Origin: Posidonia oceanica
Lineage: Eukaryota; Streptophyta; Magnoliopsida; Alismatales; Posidoniaceae
Direction of reading: 5' to 3'
Length of the DNA stretch: 64,000 nt
Assembly (NCBI GenBank): GCA_037176725.1
Contig: JAZBRS010000060.1
Location: 55,146,001 to 55,210,000, forward strand
Positions 54,817 through 64,000 of this stretch are shown here, piece after piece. Under the pieces are notes generated by a model. That model worked only from the letters and a program-made list of their open reading frames with translations, was not told where the DNA came from and did not search any database. Both the position numbers and the translations under genes were made by a program. Numbering within the stretch: the stretch's first letter is position 1; each line of letters opens with the position of its first letter.

Positions 54817-57800
54817 TATAGTAATCCTGAATTCTGATCGTCCATGCACATTGCCAAAGCTTGTGTGCACCGATCAAAATAGGCTCACTATATGCGACTG
54901 GATTCGAGGGAAGAACTCGACTCGGAAACGCTGGCAATGAAAAGAAAAGAAATGATAAGACAATTCGGAGTCGCCACCGGGTCTATTGAATTGGAAGACA
55001 AGGAAAACCAAGGGGTAAAGCAAGAAAAGACATGCTGAACCAGATGCAAAGGGGGGCAAAGAGATGCAAGGATAAGCTAAGCTATGCTATGCTATTGTGC
55101 TATGCTATGACTCAGGCCTAGGATAAGGGAAAGGTCGATGCGAGCCAAGAGAAAGGACGAGGACTCTTGTTACGCATGGGGAAGGTGTTAGGCACCCCGA
55201 TACGTCCGAGAGTCGGTCTTTCTTAGGCAATTTCGCGCTTATGCAAGGAATTGCTAGCCTAATGCCTAAATGCCTTAAATGCTTACCTATTATGCAAGGG
55301 AAATAAACGTGCTATCTAAGTGCTCAGCCACGCTGCTAGTGTTCCGAACTGGGCAGACCCTGGTTCGTGAGAACTCCTAAGCAGTAAGCATCACGGCCCT
55401 ATATGCAGATGCAAGTGATAAAACAAAACGGCAGGAAAACCAAGCAATGCGGGCGACATGCAAGCAATAAAGTAAAACAGGCACGGAAAACGATGCAAAA
55501 ATACAGAAAAATAAAGCAAGGCGTGGAAAATGATGCCGAAAGCGGAGAGCAATGCAAAGGGGTGCGGGAAACCATGCAAAGGAGCGGGAAAACAATGCAA
55601 AATGCAGAAAACGAGGCAAAGTGTAGAAAACGAGGCAAAGCGGGGTGCGAAATCAAAACAAAAGGGGCAGGCAGCATGCATTAGGGTTACAGCAAGCCAA
55701 AGAAGCAATAAAACGCGAGAAACGGCGAGCGAAACAAAATCTGCGCTTTAAAATGGCTGTCAGCCATCTGCATGCATTGGACGCTGGCAACACCAGCGTC
55801 CAATGTTGGACGCTGGGAGAGCCCGCGTCCAACACCCATTGCAGACAGACAGCATGCATATTTTAAAAACAATGCAATCTAACTATATGAATGCAGTACT
55901 GATGCAAATATGCAACTAAATGGGTACTAGACATGCAAATCTAACCTAACAAAAGATTAGAGGAAGAATCAGAACAAGGAGCATCCCAAAATCCAAGATC
56001 AGAGCATGTAGGTTGTTGGACGCCTATATGCCGGGCGTCCAACGTTGAACGCCAGAGGAGCTGGCGTCCAACAAGGACAGAAGGCAGAGGGGAGAAAAGA
56101 TGCATACAAGTGATAGAGGAGAGTTGGGATCATGCATTTGGGTTGCTGGATTCAGAGCAAGGGCAAGCAAGCAAGCAGGGGATGCATACAAGCAAGGGAT
56201 CACAGAAATAAATCAAAAAGGCCTTACCTGTGCTGAGTGCCAGGCCAGAGGCACAACTAGGGCACTGGACACGAGCTAGGTCTGCGTCCAACGTTGGACG
56301 CCAACACCAGCAGCGTACAACACTCTGGGAGGCACAACACACAAAAAGCATGCACAAACATGCAAATAAATTAACTAAAATAAAAGAACTGTTGCTAAAT
56401 AGGCTAAGCATGCATAAGAACACAGGAAGCAAGTAAATAAGCAAGATCAGACAGGTATGCAAGCATTAAACAAATGCATGATAAGCTAGGTCGTTGGACG
56501 CTGGAGCCCGCAGCGTCCAACGTTGGACGCTGAAGGCTCTGGCATCCAACGACCCAGACTAGCAGGCTCACCTGTTCTAAAGGGGGAGCTCAGCTCAGAC
56601 CCCCACCTACATGCATGCAGACACAGCAAGAACATGTAGGAAACTAGCAGGAGCATGCAAAGGAGGCATGGCAAGCATTTAAACCAAGAGAGAAAGATAA
56701 AGAAGAAGCATGCATGAAAGAATAGGCTTTAAACTAAAAAAAGAAATACGCAACTTAGTAAAATCCTAGCAAACCTAAGCATGGGTGCCATAAGGGCCAG
56801 GCATCTCTAAGCATGCATGGATCAAATTATAACATCAAAAATATGCATGGAGTAGGCATGGCAGCAAAGCAAAGCAAGCAGAGGCATTGGACGCAGTTCA
56901 TCCTAGCGTCCAACAAAGGCAGCAGACAGACTAATCATTAAGCTTGCAAAAAGCATTCAAACATGCATGGAACAAGTTGATAAGCATGGTATAACATCAG
57001 AGAAAATTAAAAGGAGGCAAATAGCATATGCTTGCAAAGAAACATGCAAAGCAAAAGCATGGGAAACATTCAAGTAATGGGAAAGCAAAACAAGCCGTTG
57101 GACGCAGGCCTATGCCGCGTCCAACGTTGGACGCACCAGTTGGTGCGTCCAATACACCGAACTTCCTTTTGGATGTGAATCACGTCCAAAAGGAAGTAAA
57201 AACTTGTAAAAATGCATGGACATGTTCTACTACGCATGCATGACTACTGGGAATGGAATACTGACCTTTGGAAGCCTTGGAACGGCAGGACGACGAGGTT
57301 CGCCGGAGTTGCAGGTGTATGCACGACAGCGACTTCGGTGGGCTCGCCTGAGCTACTCGAAGCACCGGAAGAGCTAGCGAAGCGTTGCAGACGAAGAGGG
57401 GAGTGCCTTCTTGCTCTCGGAAGTGGAAGCTCTCTCATTCGCTCTGTGTGGTGAGAATGGCAAAGGCATGAAGTCGCTGGTTTTGTTGAAGCTTCCATGG
57501 GTTCCAGTGCTTGGCAGGTATTTGCAGGCCAAATTCTGGCAAATTCAGGCATTAGCAGGTGCAGATGAGTGTGTGGAGGCCATGTGGGACATCAAAGGAA
57601 GGCGTGGGAGGTGTCAGGAGGGCGGCGGAGGCTGACACGGCTGGCGGAAGGCAGACCTGTCAGTGAGAGGAGGAGAGCTGGTTTTGGGCTGAAATAGAGG
57701 AGAGAAGGATAGTAACTCAAGCTTGGAAGGTAGTGGATGGCATGAGTGGAGGAAGGGACAGGTAGTAATTGTGGGGCGGTAGGGGATTGGACGGGCGGTG

Positions 57801-58174
57801 AGCTGGAGGGGGCGGAGTGACCGCTGCTGACCTTGAGTCGTTGGACGTGCGACCAGAGCGCGTCCAATGTTGGACGCCAGACCATAGCACGTCCAACGTT
57901 GGACGCTAGCACAGGCCGCATCCAACTTTGGACGCTGCCAGTTCCAGCGTCCAACACACTCAGGTGGCATGGGCTGCAAATGGGCTTAGGTTTGAGCCTA
58001 GAAGTGTTGTGAAAATGCAAATAGCTTAGGTAAAGGCTTCTAGGGTTTGGGTGAGGTTTTGGGTTTGGAAATGGGCTAGAAAATGGTTTAGTAAAGGGAA
58101 TGCCAATCTAGAGACCACACCAGCCTGCAAAAGAGAACTACCAACTTCCAGGCTGTTAGAATGGGGTGTCTACA
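54817..58174 (-). mobile_element. 5' LTR of element B (S-type, 3.36 kb)
   Basis: Minus-strand start TGTAGACACCCCATTCTAAC at 58174 and end ...GGATTACTATA at 54817 (TATA for TACA, a C-to-T change). It is collinear with 38376-41677. Hairpin groups: 55777-55832, 56014-56072, 56263-56320, 56492-56550, 56885-56914, 57097-57152 and 57840-57956. The PBS-like 12-mer is at 54966-54977. Compared with the other LTR it lacks one hairpin at 56885 and has one more at 57124-57152. Confidence 0.93.
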
Positions 58175-59215
58175 CCGACGACTGGGACTCTGCTTTGCAT
58201 TTAGCACATCACTAGCCATGCATCGCTGATTAGGGCTTGCGCCCGTGTGGAGAGCTCACTGCAAAGTGGGTATTTCCCCGTGCTTTCTGCATTGGCTAGG
58301 CAGGCCAACACCTCCAGCAATCGCCGTAGCGGCAACAGCAACAACAACTCTGCTCTCGACTGCTCTAAGCAGCTCACCGAAGCAAACGTCGATCCTCCCG
58401 AAGAGCCTGCCTATGTAGAGAGTCAGCCAAACCCTTTTCCTCTAGAGCACACACCTAATTATGCACCCACTGCACACACTATCACTGTCGAGCCCGTGCA
58501 TCACATCGTACCAGCTCGACAAGGACTCCAACCAGAGCAAAGATGACCTCGTCAGGCTGAGTGTAATTACACCCCTCTGCCCGAGCCACTGAGCGTCATC
58601 TTCCCTCGTGTTGAGTCGCTGCTGAGACTCCCAGTTGTTCGTCGGTCACCAAATCCCCCTCTGTGGTGGCAAGATACGGATCAGTTCTGTAGTTTCCATC
58701 GGGCCACCGGGCACTCGACAAATAACTGCCTCGCTCTCTGGGACACCGTTCGGCGCTTGATTGACCGTAGGATCATCAGCGTTGACGAGCACGAAGCAGT
58801 ACATACACCCACACTTGCACTTGCACTCGCACACCCTAGTGTAGCCGACCCTTCCTCTTCCGAGCCTGCAGGCTTCGCAGATGCCGGAACCTCGGGGGTC
58901 TACCCTAGTCTTCTCTAAGTCTAGTTCTGCCCCGATGGATCCTTCCAATCCCATCATGTGCAATCTCCTTCTGCCTTCTTTTCCTAGCTCGTTTGAGGAA
59001 CGCTCGGAGACACAGCGGCAGCGTCGACAGCAAGCCTAGTTGCAGCGTCATCCAAGTTAGCTTCTCCCCCTGCTCCAGCAGCCTTAGTGCTCCCCGCACT
59101 GCCGTCAGCAGATCCAGTAGCCCCAGTGCTCCCCGCACTGCCAACATTGGACCTTGTCGACAGCATCAGCAGCGTAGGAGCTTACCCAGCACCTCCCTCC
59201 CGAGGTTGCTGACAG
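58175..59215 (+). pseudogene. gag: Gag of element C, second part with zinc-knuckle motif
   Basis: It resumes gag after B: SGYFPVLSALARQANTSSNR (compare A, SGNFPTLSVLARQAPASSNS), AYVESQPNP, then PLPEPLSVIFPRVESLLRLP and a C-x2-H-x4-H-x4-C motif (CSFHRATGHSTNNC, about 58687-58730) followed by LWDTVRRLIDRR. A TGA at about 58545 and later stops break the frame. The last exon-like stretch ends at CAG 59215 before a perfect GTAAGT. There is no protease downstream. Confidence 0.8.
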
Positions 59216-59221
59216 GTAAGT
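59216..59221 (+). promoter_or_regulatory. Candidate 5' splice site (CAG/GTAAGT) at the end of C gag
   Basis: GACAG then GTAAGT is a full match to the plant donor consensus. Ogre elements are known to splice between protease and RT regions; here the site stands at the end of gag. Use of the site is not shown. Confidence 0.5.
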
Positions 59222-60885
59222 CCCACTTACCTCTCTTTTTATTTCTGCACTATCTTTTCTTATCTTTTCGTTTTGTTTTGTTTTTTGCATTTTCTCGCCT
59301 TCCCAGAAAATCATAAAAAGCATAAAATCAACAAAACCTAAAAACATGCATTCCCCTCTACTTCATGCGTTCACTGCATCGGACTGGCACTCCTAACTGC
59401 TCGGCGATAAGTCCGTCAGCTTATCACTCTGCACATATCTACCACTCTCTGCACATATCTATCACTCTCTGCATATATCTGTCACTCTCTGCATATCAAT
59501 TTCTGCATATACATATCATTTCTTGCATCCTATAAAATACAAAATCACCAAAAAATCAAGAAAATCAAGAACACCAAAAATATTTTCTTCGCCATGCCGC
59601 TGGTTTTCCCTTTTATGTTTTCCTAAACCAGAAAATCATAAAAAACATAAAATCAACAAAATCTAAAAAACATGTTTGTCCTTCCCCTCTTCTAAAAAAT
59701 ACAAAACCCACAAGCATTTGTATAATCAGAAACCTGGCTATGGACAAACAAGCAGCGCCTAGAGGATCTCAAGCAGTGACAATCTCAAGCAGAACTCACC
59801 CGTGCAGCGCCATCTCTTGCATGTGGCCACAGAGTGAGACTGAGAGCAGAAAAGAACATCTCGTTGAGCTAAAAACTCCTAAAAGCAAGATCCACCCTAT
59901 AAAGAGAGTCCACCGACCTGGAGAGGACCAAGGCAGAGTAGAGCATAGCCAGAGGCTGCAAGCACATTGCAGAGGCCGAAGGTGTACGCCGATCAACCGA
60001 ACTCGTAACGCCTCATTCGGGACCACTACCCTAAGAGGGCGAAGTCATGCATGTCCAAACAAATAGAGATCATGTGAGAAAAAAAATATGATAACAAGAT
60101 ATGCATGCTGAGCATAAAAGAAAAATGAAGATAGAAGTTGAGGAAAGAAGGCGCTCATGAGAGGAGTGACTCGGACGAGCATCGAAGCCCCCTCAGCTTT
60201 CAGCTCCAAGCGCCACACTGGCAACTGCATGGGATACCTTATTAGGAGGACCTGGCCCCACCCTCCGAGCGTAGCAGCACGCTCCAATCCCCTATGCAGA
60301 CAGCAATTACCTCCCTAGCAGGCTAGATGCAACTCCAGTCACTCATGAGGAGAAAAGAAAGATCTGTTTGTGAGCATCAAAAGCGGTAGTCGGTCCCCGA
60401 GGAATTGAGACGGAGGCTGTAAAGCTACATCCAATGCTTCTGCTACCCACAGACAACCAAAGGCTATACTCTGCAAAGCTAAGGCTCCATCCTGAACTAA
60501 GAGTGAGAAGGAGAGCCACTGACCACAACTCGGCATGGCGTTGCTCGAGGATCAAGGACCCCTGAGCCAGAAAGTGCAGAAGCACCCTCTCGGCAACAGC
60601 TACTTTTGAGTCCAAAGCCATCAAAAATGCATGCTGTAATATATTTTTATCTTCCCTTCTCCCTGTTTTCGAAAATTGGAGCCAAGGACGAGCACTTTTG
60701 CCTGCCTCGCTCAGAGGCTCCGTGCTTTTCAATGTTTGCCGCCCACCGCATTGGGTAGGTCCGTGATGACCAGCATGTCCCTTGCTTGTCACCCTGTGAC
60801 GCTACATCGCATGCCCACTCTGAGACCATTACATACCTACCGCGAGGGCTTTCCTGTCCTCTCTCTGCATTATTCTGCATTCCTT
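59222..60885 (+). other. Unassigned internal region of element C without pol
   Basis: A/T-rich with repeated CAxAAAATCATAAAAAxCATAAAATCAAC-type stretches (59300, 59630; motif AAAATCATAAAA) and TCTGCATATATCTxTCACTC repeats near 59430-59500. Frames of 108 codons (59740-60066, +) and 149 codons (60343-60792, -) have no domain I recognise. I see no similarity to the pol regions of A or B. The origin is unknown; it could be a captured or diverged segment. Confidence 0.5.
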
Positions 60886-61010
60886 GCATCGGGCTAGCAG
60901 CCCTAACTGCTCGGCGATAAGTCCGTCAACTTATCATTCGGGCTGATATCCCTAACTATTCAGCGATAAGTTCGTCAACTTATCACCCCTTCACCCATCC
61001 ATCCTCGCAT
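60886..61010 (+). repeat. Hairpin-type repeats in C (GATAAGTCCGTCAACTTATC)
   Basis: Two copies with the stem GATAAG...CTTATC lie after CCCTAACTGCTCGGC or CCCTAACTATTCAGC. A single copy at 59405-59427 has changed to GATAAGTCCGTCAGCTTATC. The stem is the same as in A's array, with a different loop. Confidence 0.8.
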
Positions 61011-61036
61011 CTCGATGCCATGGGCGCTTAGGCTGT

Positions 61037-61222
61037 CCCCTGGTATCATCCCTGATACCAGGGGCATCTTTTTTGCTGCCATGTGGTATCGCCTCTCCTC
61101 ATCTCATCGGGCTAGTACCCCTAACTACTCGACTGACAAACTCATTAGTTCTATCTCCACCTTGCATCTTGATGCCATGGGCGCTCCGACTGTCCCCTGG
61201 TATCGTTCACTAATACCAGGGG
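61037..61222 (+). repeat. Two CCCCTGGTAT hairpins in C
   Basis: The stems are CCCCTGGTATCA/TGATACCAGGGG (61037-61064, loop TCCC) and CCCCTGGTAT/ATACCAGGGG (61194-61222). Each is preceded by ATGCCATGGGCGCT and followed by CATCTT. The same hairpin is found in A at 9477-9503. Confidence 0.85.
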
Positions 61223-61459
61223 CATCTTTATTTTGTTGCCCTATGGTATCCCATTTCCATCTACATCGGGCTAACATCCCCAACTGTTACAGGAGCGTCT
61301 ACGGACCTCTACCACACCTTTGGGTATGGTATTCCCGTTGCATTCTTGGTTACAAGTCGTCCCACTTGTCACCACTTCTCTTGCCTGACAGACTCGCGGG
61401 CTTGTCAACGCCTTCGATACCAAGTGCGTTTGGCAACCCCTTGGTATCGTCTCATCCCG

Positions 61460-61705
61460 ATTTGGGCTGATAGCCCTAACTATCCGGTGATGAGTCCGTT
61501 AACTCCTCAGTGGGCCGATAGCCCTAACTATCCAGTGATGAATCCGTTAACTCCTCAACGAGCCGATAGCCCTAACTATCCAGTGATGAGTCCGTCAACT
61601 CCTCAGCAGGCTAATAGCCCTAACTATCCGGTGATGAGTCCGTCAACTCCTCAGAAGGCTAATACTCCCTAACTATCCAGCGATAGGTCCGTTAACTTAT
61701 CACCC
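61460..61705 (+). repeat. About 49-bp tandem repeats in C (GATAGCCCTAACTATC ... GATGAGTCCGTTAACTCCTC)
   Basis: Five copies, each with GATAGCCCTAACTATC (perfect GATAG/CTATC stem; in two copies the first half reads AATAG or AATAC) and a weaker GATGAG...CTCCTC pair. The last copy ends in GATAGGTCCGTTAACTTATC. Confidence 0.85.
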
Positions 61706-61744
61706 CTTCGTCGTAGTGTAATAGCATTCTGTTGCATGGCATTT

Positions 61745-62372
61745 GCATTTCATCATCACACGAGCATCGCGTGCTTAGGATTCGAACCCCTGGTTCACGT
61801 GTTGCCTAAGGTATCATCCTTGACACCCGCAAGACTTTCGCAGCTTGCCGGCTTTGGATGATACTCGCAGTAGTGCGCGGCCTTGGGATCGCTTTCTCAG
61901 TTTCGCATGCCCGGCGTTCCACTGTTGATACCTTGCATTTCACTGCATAACATTAGCATTTCATTTGCATGTCATCATATAGCTTTCTCGTATCCTCCGT
62001 AGAGTCAGTCCTAGTATTGCATCTCATCATCACATGAGCATCGTGTGCTTGGGATTCGATCCCCTAGCTAGCATATTGCCTAAGGTACCATCCTCGGCAC
62101 CCGCAAGACTTTCGCAGCTTGCCGGCTTTGGATGGCACCCGCAGTAGTGCGTGGCCCCAGGATCATTTTCTCGGTTTCGCATGCCTGGCGTTCCACTGTT
62201 TACACACTGCATTTCACTACATAGCATCGCGCACTTAGGGTTCGAACCCCTAGTTCGTGTATTGTCTAAGGTACCATCCTCGGCACCTACAAGACTTTCA
62301 CAGCTTGCCGGCTTTGGATGATACTCGCAGTAGTGCACGGCTCGGGATCGGTTTCTCGGTTTCACGTGCCCC
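61745..62372 (+). repeat. Three copies of a 150-180 bp repeat in C
   Basis: Copies start at about 61753, 62029 and 62224 and share GAGCATCG-GTGCTTxGGATTCGA, GCAAGACTTTCGCAGCTTGC, CGGCTTTGGATG and TTTCTCGGTTTCGCATGCC. Linking sequence differs. The minus strand of copies 1 and 3 reads GGTTCGAATCC and GGTTCGAACCC, like a Pol III B box. Frames through it are not protein-like. Confidence 0.85.
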
Positions 62373-62870
62373 ATTGCATAACATTGCATCCTTATTGTGC
62401 TGCTACTCCTCTGTAGTCATTGCACCAACTTCCACACTCCATTTCCCGAGTGTTACATGCCTGCCACCGCATGCACATCCCCTGCACCCTTACTTTCAGC
62501 CTTTTATTTTCAGCACTTGCATCACCTATGCCTACAGCAGAAGCTTGGCAAACAGCACCCCCGCACTAGAGCTGTATACCGCTCAGCGCACCCAGTCATT
62601 CGGCTTTCCCGAAGTACTGCCCGATGACCATTGCATTGCATTTTCCGCCTTTTCCGCGTGCATGCTTCACCTGCTTTCCCCTAAAGGAGTACAGCGCAAT
62701 GGGCATTAGCGTAGGCATGACATCTGCATAAGCACTGTGCACTAGCCTTTGCATTTGCACAGCATCCTAGTGATCGCATTCATCTACATTCAGCGACAAG
62801 TCATGATTTTCGGTGCATCCGCCGATTAAGTGACTCACGCCTATAGCATCATCTGCCTCTCATCATTGTC

Positions 62871-62954
62871 AAATGGGGTGTCTTGTCAACCCTAAGCAGC
62901 GATCTCAGTCCCCTTGACCTCGCTCAAGGAGGGACATCTCTAGACACCCCATTT
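62871..62954 (+). other. Inverted repeat bracketing the PPT of C
   Basis: The arms AAATGGGGTGTCT (62871-62883) and AGACACCCCATTT (62942-62954) are perfect over 13 bp. The PPT and the LTR start lie between and within them. Confidence 0.9.
62922..62938 (+). promoter_or_regulatory. Polypurine tract of element C
   Basis: GCTCAAGGAGGGACATC precedes the 3' LTR; it differs at two positions from the PPT of A, B and D. Confidence 0.88.
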
Positions 62955-64000
62955 TTTTCAATTTTTGTGCTATTGAATCTCTCTCTGGTGGTTCTCTCCC
63001 AAACTTCAAAGCAAACCCTAAAAACCAAACCCCAAAATTACACCCCTTTTCTAAGCCAAAAACCACTCACTAAACCCTAGAAAACTCTAGGAAATCCACA
63101 TTCAAAATCCTAGAACTAAACCTAGGTTAAACCCACACAAAACCTAGAAAAATTAAAACTTAAAACCTAGAAAACCAATCCACAAAAACCCTAGGAATCT
63201 TTGCCTGAAACCTAGGTTAAAAACCTAGAAAAAACGCTCACACACACCCATTCCCAAAACCCAAAACCCTAGAAAAAACCCTAGGTCACATTCACCATTT
63301 CCAAAACCCAAATCCTAAACCCAAATCCAAACCAAAGCCCATTTCCAATCCATCTTCCTTCCTTCCTTTCTTTCTTTCTTTCTTTCCTTTTTTGTTCTTC
63401 TCCTCCTTCTTTTCTTTCTTCTTCTTTCTATCTTTTAAGCCCAAGCCCATCTCCTTTTATTTATTTATTTATTTCTTTTCTTTCTTCTTTTCAAAACCAA
63501 AGCCAAGCCACCTCCTTCTTTTATTTCTTTTCTTTCCTTTTTCAAAACAAAAGCCCAACCCAACTCTTCCCCCTTTCCTTTCTTTCTTTCTTTCTTTCCT
63601 TCTTTCCTTCCTTCTTCTTTCTCTCTTCCTTTTCTTTGCACCCTTCCAGCCCAGCCCAACTGCCCTTTTTTCACTTCTTTTTTCTTTTTCTGGGCCCAGC
63701 CCAACTCTCCCACCTTTCTTCTCTTTTTTTTCCCATCTTTTCCTTCCTTCTTTCCTCCTTTCTTTCTTTCTTTCCATCTTTTTTCCTTTTTACTTTTTCT
63801 TCCCCTACTCTTCCAGCCCAGCCTAGCAACTTTTTTTCTTTCATTCTTTTGATTCTTTTTTTCCTCGGGCCCAGCCCACCATTCGCTCCTCCTCTTTTCT
63901 TCTTTTTTCTCTGTTTTTTTCCTCCTCCAACCCACGAACACCATCTCCTCTCCTTCTCCTTCTTTTCCCTCCTTCAAAATCATCATCAACCTGCAAGCCC
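62939..64000 (+). mobile_element. 3' LTR of element C, start only (L-type)
   Basis: It begins TCTAGACACCCCATTTTTTT (TG to TC at the terminus). It continues with AAACCCTA/CCTAGAAA-rich DNA (63000-63330) and a polypyrimidine tract rich in TTTCTTTC and CTTCC, broken by AAGCCCAAGCCCA and CCAGCCCAGCCCA motifs (63360-63980). This matches the purine tracts of A (5640-5940) and of the solo LTR in reverse. It runs off the window. The 144- and 174-codon frames in the tract are low-complexity artefacts. Confidence 0.85.

Larger units (their letters stand above)
38376..58174 (-). mobile_element. Element B: complete-ended Tat/Ogre-like retrotransposon lacking the gag capsid region
   Basis: About 19.8 kb with both LTRs (54817-58174 and 38376-41677), PBS, PPT and near-perfect target duplications (CCGGC 38371-38375, CCGAC 58175-58179). 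On the minus strand the order is PBS, about 130 bp of leader, post-capsid region, protease, linker, RT, RNase H, archaeal-type RNase H, integrase, spacer, intact extra ORF, hairpin array, PPT. The capsid region present in A and C is absent: the leader joins directly to sequence encoding FAKQATASSNS. Pol carries stops and frameshifts, so B would need helpers. In the first 230 bp the two LTRs differ at about a dozen places by eye. Confidence 0.92.
27247..64000 (+). mobile_element. Element C: gag-only Tat/Ogre-like retrotransposon, host of the nest
   Basis: C is pieced together from 27247-30048 (end of 5' LTR), 30049-31088 and 36668-36943 (leader), 36944-38375 and 58175-59215 (gag), 59216-62938 (3' region) and 62939-64000 (start of 3' LTR, runs off the window). 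The joins are supported by TSDs of the solo LTR and of B, and by gag continuity across B. No protease, RT, RNase H, integrase or extra ORF is recognisable between 59.2 and 62.9 kb on either strand. That makes C a gag-only, non-autonomous type, or a large internal deletion. Confidence 0.82.

Noticed and set aside
63392..63989. Phe/Ser/Pro-rich (+) and Lys/Glu-rich (-) ORFs at the right end
   Set aside because: Translations of the polypyrimidine tract of the C LTR.

Overview
The window reads as a block of nested plant LTR retrotransposons. I found no host gene, no rRNA or tRNA gene and no CRISPR array. The coding remains belong to Ty3/gypsy elements of the non-chromovirus Tat/Ogre type. The signs are very long LTRs (3.3-6.35 kb) with 5'-TGTAGACACC...ATTACTACA-3' termini, a primer-binding site TGGCGACTCCGCTGGGGA, a DNGS protease, a degenerate first RNase H followed by a second (archaeal-type) RNase H, and an extra ORF after integrase. 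TTTAGGG-type repeats and CAG-to-TAG decay (CHG methylation) also fit a plant nuclear genome, probably a eudicot; the species is not determinable from the sequence. Layout: element C (+ strand) is the host of everything else. Only the last 2.8 kb of its 5' LTR is in view (27247-30048), followed by two primer-binding sites (30050, 30196), a leader, gag (36944-38375 resuming at 58175-59215), a pol-less 3' region, a PPT (62922-62938) and the start of its 3' LTR (62939 to the window end). Four insertions interrupt this assembly. (1) Element D (+) sits in C's 5' LTR; its internal part is seen at 1-1088 and 21308-23715 and its 3' LTR at 23716-27246. (2) Element A (-) is inserted into D's extra ORF at 1089 and runs to about 21267, with its 5' leader and 5' LTR deleted. 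(3) A complete solo LTR (-, 31089-36667) in C's leader has a perfect TAGGT target duplication. (4) Element B (-, 38376-58174) is complete with two LTRs and sits in C's gag with a CCGGC/CCGAC target duplication. A, C and the solo LTR carry long LTRs (L-type, about 5.6-6.35 kb); B and D carry shorter LTRs (S-type, about 3.3-3.5 kb) studded with TTGGACGC...GCGTCCAA hairpins. Coding capacity is split. A has gag, protease, RT, both RNases H, integrase and the extra ORF, all with stops. B has pol and an intact 400-codon extra ORF but has lost the gag capsid region. C has gag but no recognisable pol. The most interesting signals are structural. Arrays of short inverted repeats between the extra ORF and the PPT differ in sequence between elements while keeping stem pairing. 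A conserved inverted repeat places the PPT in its loop in all four elements. A PBS-like 12-mer lies 149-167 bp inside the 3' end of every LTR. A conserved splice-acceptor-like site precedes the extra ORF. Nonsense mutations in A are overwhelmingly CAG to TAG. All comparisons were made by eye inside this window.
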